DNA of 64,000 bases from assembly GCA_016803235.1 (NCBI GenBank), contig JADCLI010000010.1, positions 1-64,000 on the forward strand, given 5' to 3'. This document shows, one piece after another, positions 62,638 to 64,000 of this stretch. The notes under the pieces are model-generated. The model saw nothing but the letters and a program-made list of their open reading frames with translations. It did no database searches and had not been told where the DNA came from. The DNA comes from Pimelobacter simplex. Lineage in GTDB: Bacteria > Actinomycetota > Actinomycetes > Propionibacteriales > Nocardioidaceae. The position numbers were made by a program, and so were the translations under genes. Position 1 is the stretch's first letter, and each line of letters starts with the position of its first letter.

Positions 62638-63092
62638 CCACACCCGACCGCACCCGGCCCGACCGGGCGTCGTACCGCGCCTGGCGGACGGCCACCACCC
62701 GCTGGTCCGACGACGACGTCTACGGGCACCTCAACAACGCGCGCTACTTCGACCTCATCGACACCGCCGTCAACGCCCACCTGCACGAGGCGACCGGCAC
62801 CGACATCCGCACGCTCCCCGCGATCGGCGTCGTCGCCGAGGTGTCCTGCCGCTACTTCGCCGAGATGGGCTACCCCCGCCCGATCGACCTCGGGCTCGCG
62901 GTCGAGCGGCTCGGCAACTCGTCGGTGATCTACCGGGTCGGGCTCTTCCAGGGCGACCCCGAGGGGGAGGGTGCCCTCGCCTGTGCCGAGGGCCGGTTCG
63001 TCCACGTGTACGTCGACAACACCGATCCCGCGCGCCCGTCGACGCCGATCCCCGACCTGGTCCGCGCGGCCGTCGCGCTGCTGGTGGTGTGA
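62634..63092 (+). CDS. Acyl-CoA thioesterase (hotdog fold, 4HBT family)
   Basis: A 152-aa hotdog-fold protein. TRWSDDDVYGHLNNARYFDLIDTAVN near residues 22-48 carries the catalytic Asp/Asn loop of 4-hydroxybenzoyl-CoA-type thioesterases. The acyl substrate is unknown. It is translationally coupled to smc by a 4-bp overlap. Confidence 0.88.
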   Translation: MTTPDRTRPDRASYRAWRTATTRWSDDDVYGHLNNARYFDLIDTAVNAHLHEATGTDIRTLPAIGVVAEVSCRYFAEMGYPRPIDLGLAVERLGNSSVIYRVGLFQGDPEGEGALACAEGRFVHVYVDNTDPARPSTPIPDLVRAAVALLVV

Positions 63093-63195
63093 TCTGCGCC
63101 TCTCCCGGCGCAGCCGCCGTCGGTGGCGGTACCGGGAGGGTTGGTGCCGGGGTGCAGGATGGGCAGCGAAGCGATCCCTGCTCGGAGGAGTCGAA

Positions 63196-63384
63196 ATGCT
63201 GTTCGTCGCGCTGGCCATCGTGCTGAGCCTCGCCGTCTCCGCTGTCGTCGCCCTCTACGTCGCCTACCCCGGCCGGGGCGAGCAGATGCCCGTCGTCCCG
63301 TGGCTCGGTGAAGCGCTCGGCCGCGCCGTCGACTCCGCGCCGGTGCTGGCCGACGACGAGCGGGACCTGCAGCGGCTCAGCTGA
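63196..63384 (+). CDS. Small membrane protein
   Basis: A 62-aa protein with one N-terminal transmembrane helix (LFVALAIVLSLAVSAVVALYVAY) and a short acidic cytoplasmic tail ending in DDERDLQRLS. GGAGGAG supports the ATG. It lies between the thioesterase gene and ftsY; no family recognised. Confidence 0.65.
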   Translation: MLFVALAIVLSLAVSAVVALYVAYPGRGEQMPVVPWLGEALGRAVDSAPVLADDERDLQRLS

Positions 63385-63454
63385 CCTGACCTCACTCGAC
63401 CTCACCTGGCCCGCCCGTTTCGGCCTCGGCCGGGTGGCGTGGTGGGATGACCGC

Positions 63455-64000
63455 ATGCAGGAGTGGCTCTACCTCGTCATCGGGATCGCCGTCGTCGGCG
63501 TCCTCGCGATCGCCGGCTTCGTCGGGACCCGGGTACGACGTGCCCCGCGCACGCCGGAGGCGCCCACCGACGTCATCGCCCCGCCCACGGCGGGGACACA
63601 GGCGCCGCCCGCCGAGGACGTCGCGGTCGAGGCACCGGAGGTCGAGACCCCCGAGGTCGAGGCCCCCGCGGAGCCTGCCGCCCCCACCCTCGAGACGCCG
63701 GAGAAGCCGGCGTCGCGCCTGGTCCGGCTGCGCCAGCGGCTGGCCGGGTCCAACGCACTGGGCCGCGGCCTGCTCGGCCTGCTCAGCCGCGAGAAGCTGG
63801 ACGAGGACACCTGGGAGGCGATCGAGGACCTGCTCCTCGCGGCCGACATCGGCGTCGCGCCCACCCAGGAGCTCGTCGAGAAGCTGCGCACCCGGCTTCG
63901 CGTCGAGGGCGGCCAGGCGCCGGACGCCCGCACCGTGCTCCGCGAGGAGCTGATCAACCTGGTCGACCCGACCATGGACCGCTCGCTGCGGGTGAGCGGT
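63455..64000 (+). CDS. ftsY: Signal recognition particle receptor FtsY, 3'-truncated
   Basis: The first 182 residues of FtsY. An N-terminal transmembrane helix (about 4-25) as in actinobacterial FtsY is followed by an acidic Pro/Glu/Val-rich A region (about 33-95) and the SRP54-like N domain (SRLVRLRQRLAGSNALGRGLLGLLSREKLDEDTWEAIEDLLLAADIGV). The GTPase domain lies beyond the window edge. Its place after smc is the usual one. Confidence 0.9.
   Translation, partial: MQEWLYLVIGIAVVGVLAIAGFVGTRVRRAPRTPEAPTDVIAPPTAGTQAPPAEDVAVEAPEVETPEVEAPAEPAAPTLETPEKPASRLVRLRQRLAGSNALGRGLLGLLSREKLDEDTWEAIEDLLLAADIGVAPTQELVEKLRTRLRVEGGQAPDARTVLREELINLVDPTMDRSLRVSG

Noticed and set aside
58603..62643. Very long open frame (about 1346 codons) on the minus strand opposite smc
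   Set aside because: It is the mirror of a GC-rich coding frame; its translation is low-complexity Leu/Gly/Val/Arg without domain motifs, while the plus strand encodes an unmistakable SMC protein.

Overview
The window is high-GC actinobacterial chromosome. The codon bias, the frequent GTG starts, the very short or absent 5' leaders behind TANNNT -10 boxes, and the gene order (ndgR-leuCD-hup-cofC-plsC-gpsA-ddl-thiL-rpmB-dak2-recG-rsmD-coaD-yceD-rpmF-rnc-mutM-smc-ftsY) all fit a Nocardioides-like member of the Propionibacteriales. The genus is inferred from protein flavour and was not tested by a search.

Layout. 1-6.9 kb: a cut-off membrane protein, then citramalate synthase (cimA) behind an apparent Ile-codon leader peptide and terminator, an SMP-30 family protein, a divergent TetR/FMN-reductase pair, a secreted protein and an amidase. 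6.9-13.8 kb: a complete biotin locus. It holds bioB-bioA-bioF-bioD (minus), the ECF biotin transporter bioY-bioM-bioN (minus) and the divergent TetR-family regulator bioQ, with near-identical TGAAC-N3-GTTCA operators in front of bioB and between bioY and bioQ. 13.8-15.8 kb: a three-gene unit of lipoprotein, SigE-family sigma factor and membrane protein, in which the lipoprotein and membrane protein share one extracytoplasmic domain. 16-20.6 kb: a glucose-6-phosphate dehydrogenase, a short-chain dehydrogenase, a small membrane protein and a secreted GH26-like glycosidase. 20.7-27 kb: a catabolic region with a GAF-LuxR regulator, an MFS transporter, a Baeyer-Villiger monooxygenase-SDR-patatin operon and a TetR regulator, followed by an AsnC remnant and a TauE permease.

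29-35.5 kb: FAH-family hydrolase, gltX, a CPBP protease, tRNA-Gln and tRNA-Glu, a fused Ada-AlkA and ogt. 35.5-54.1 kb is mostly conserved housekeeping: leucine synthesis under an IclR regulator, an HU protein with a lysine-rich tail, F420, phospholipid, cell-wall and thiamine genes, DNA repair, ribosomal proteins L28 and L32, RNase III and MutM. smc, a thioesterase and the start of ftsY close the window (59.1-64 kb).

The most interesting stretch is 54.1-58.6 kb, an accessory block set between mutM and smc. It encodes an ECF-type sigma factor, its membrane-anchored partner, a truncated third gene, and two paralogous secreted RTX-repeat proteins. Three promoters here, one before the sigma gene and one before each RTX gene, share a motif with identical spacing: TGTAAT, 16 nt, CCGCT(C/G), 5 nt, GGTGT. 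This suggests a self-activating sigma factor controlling a small surface-protein regulon.
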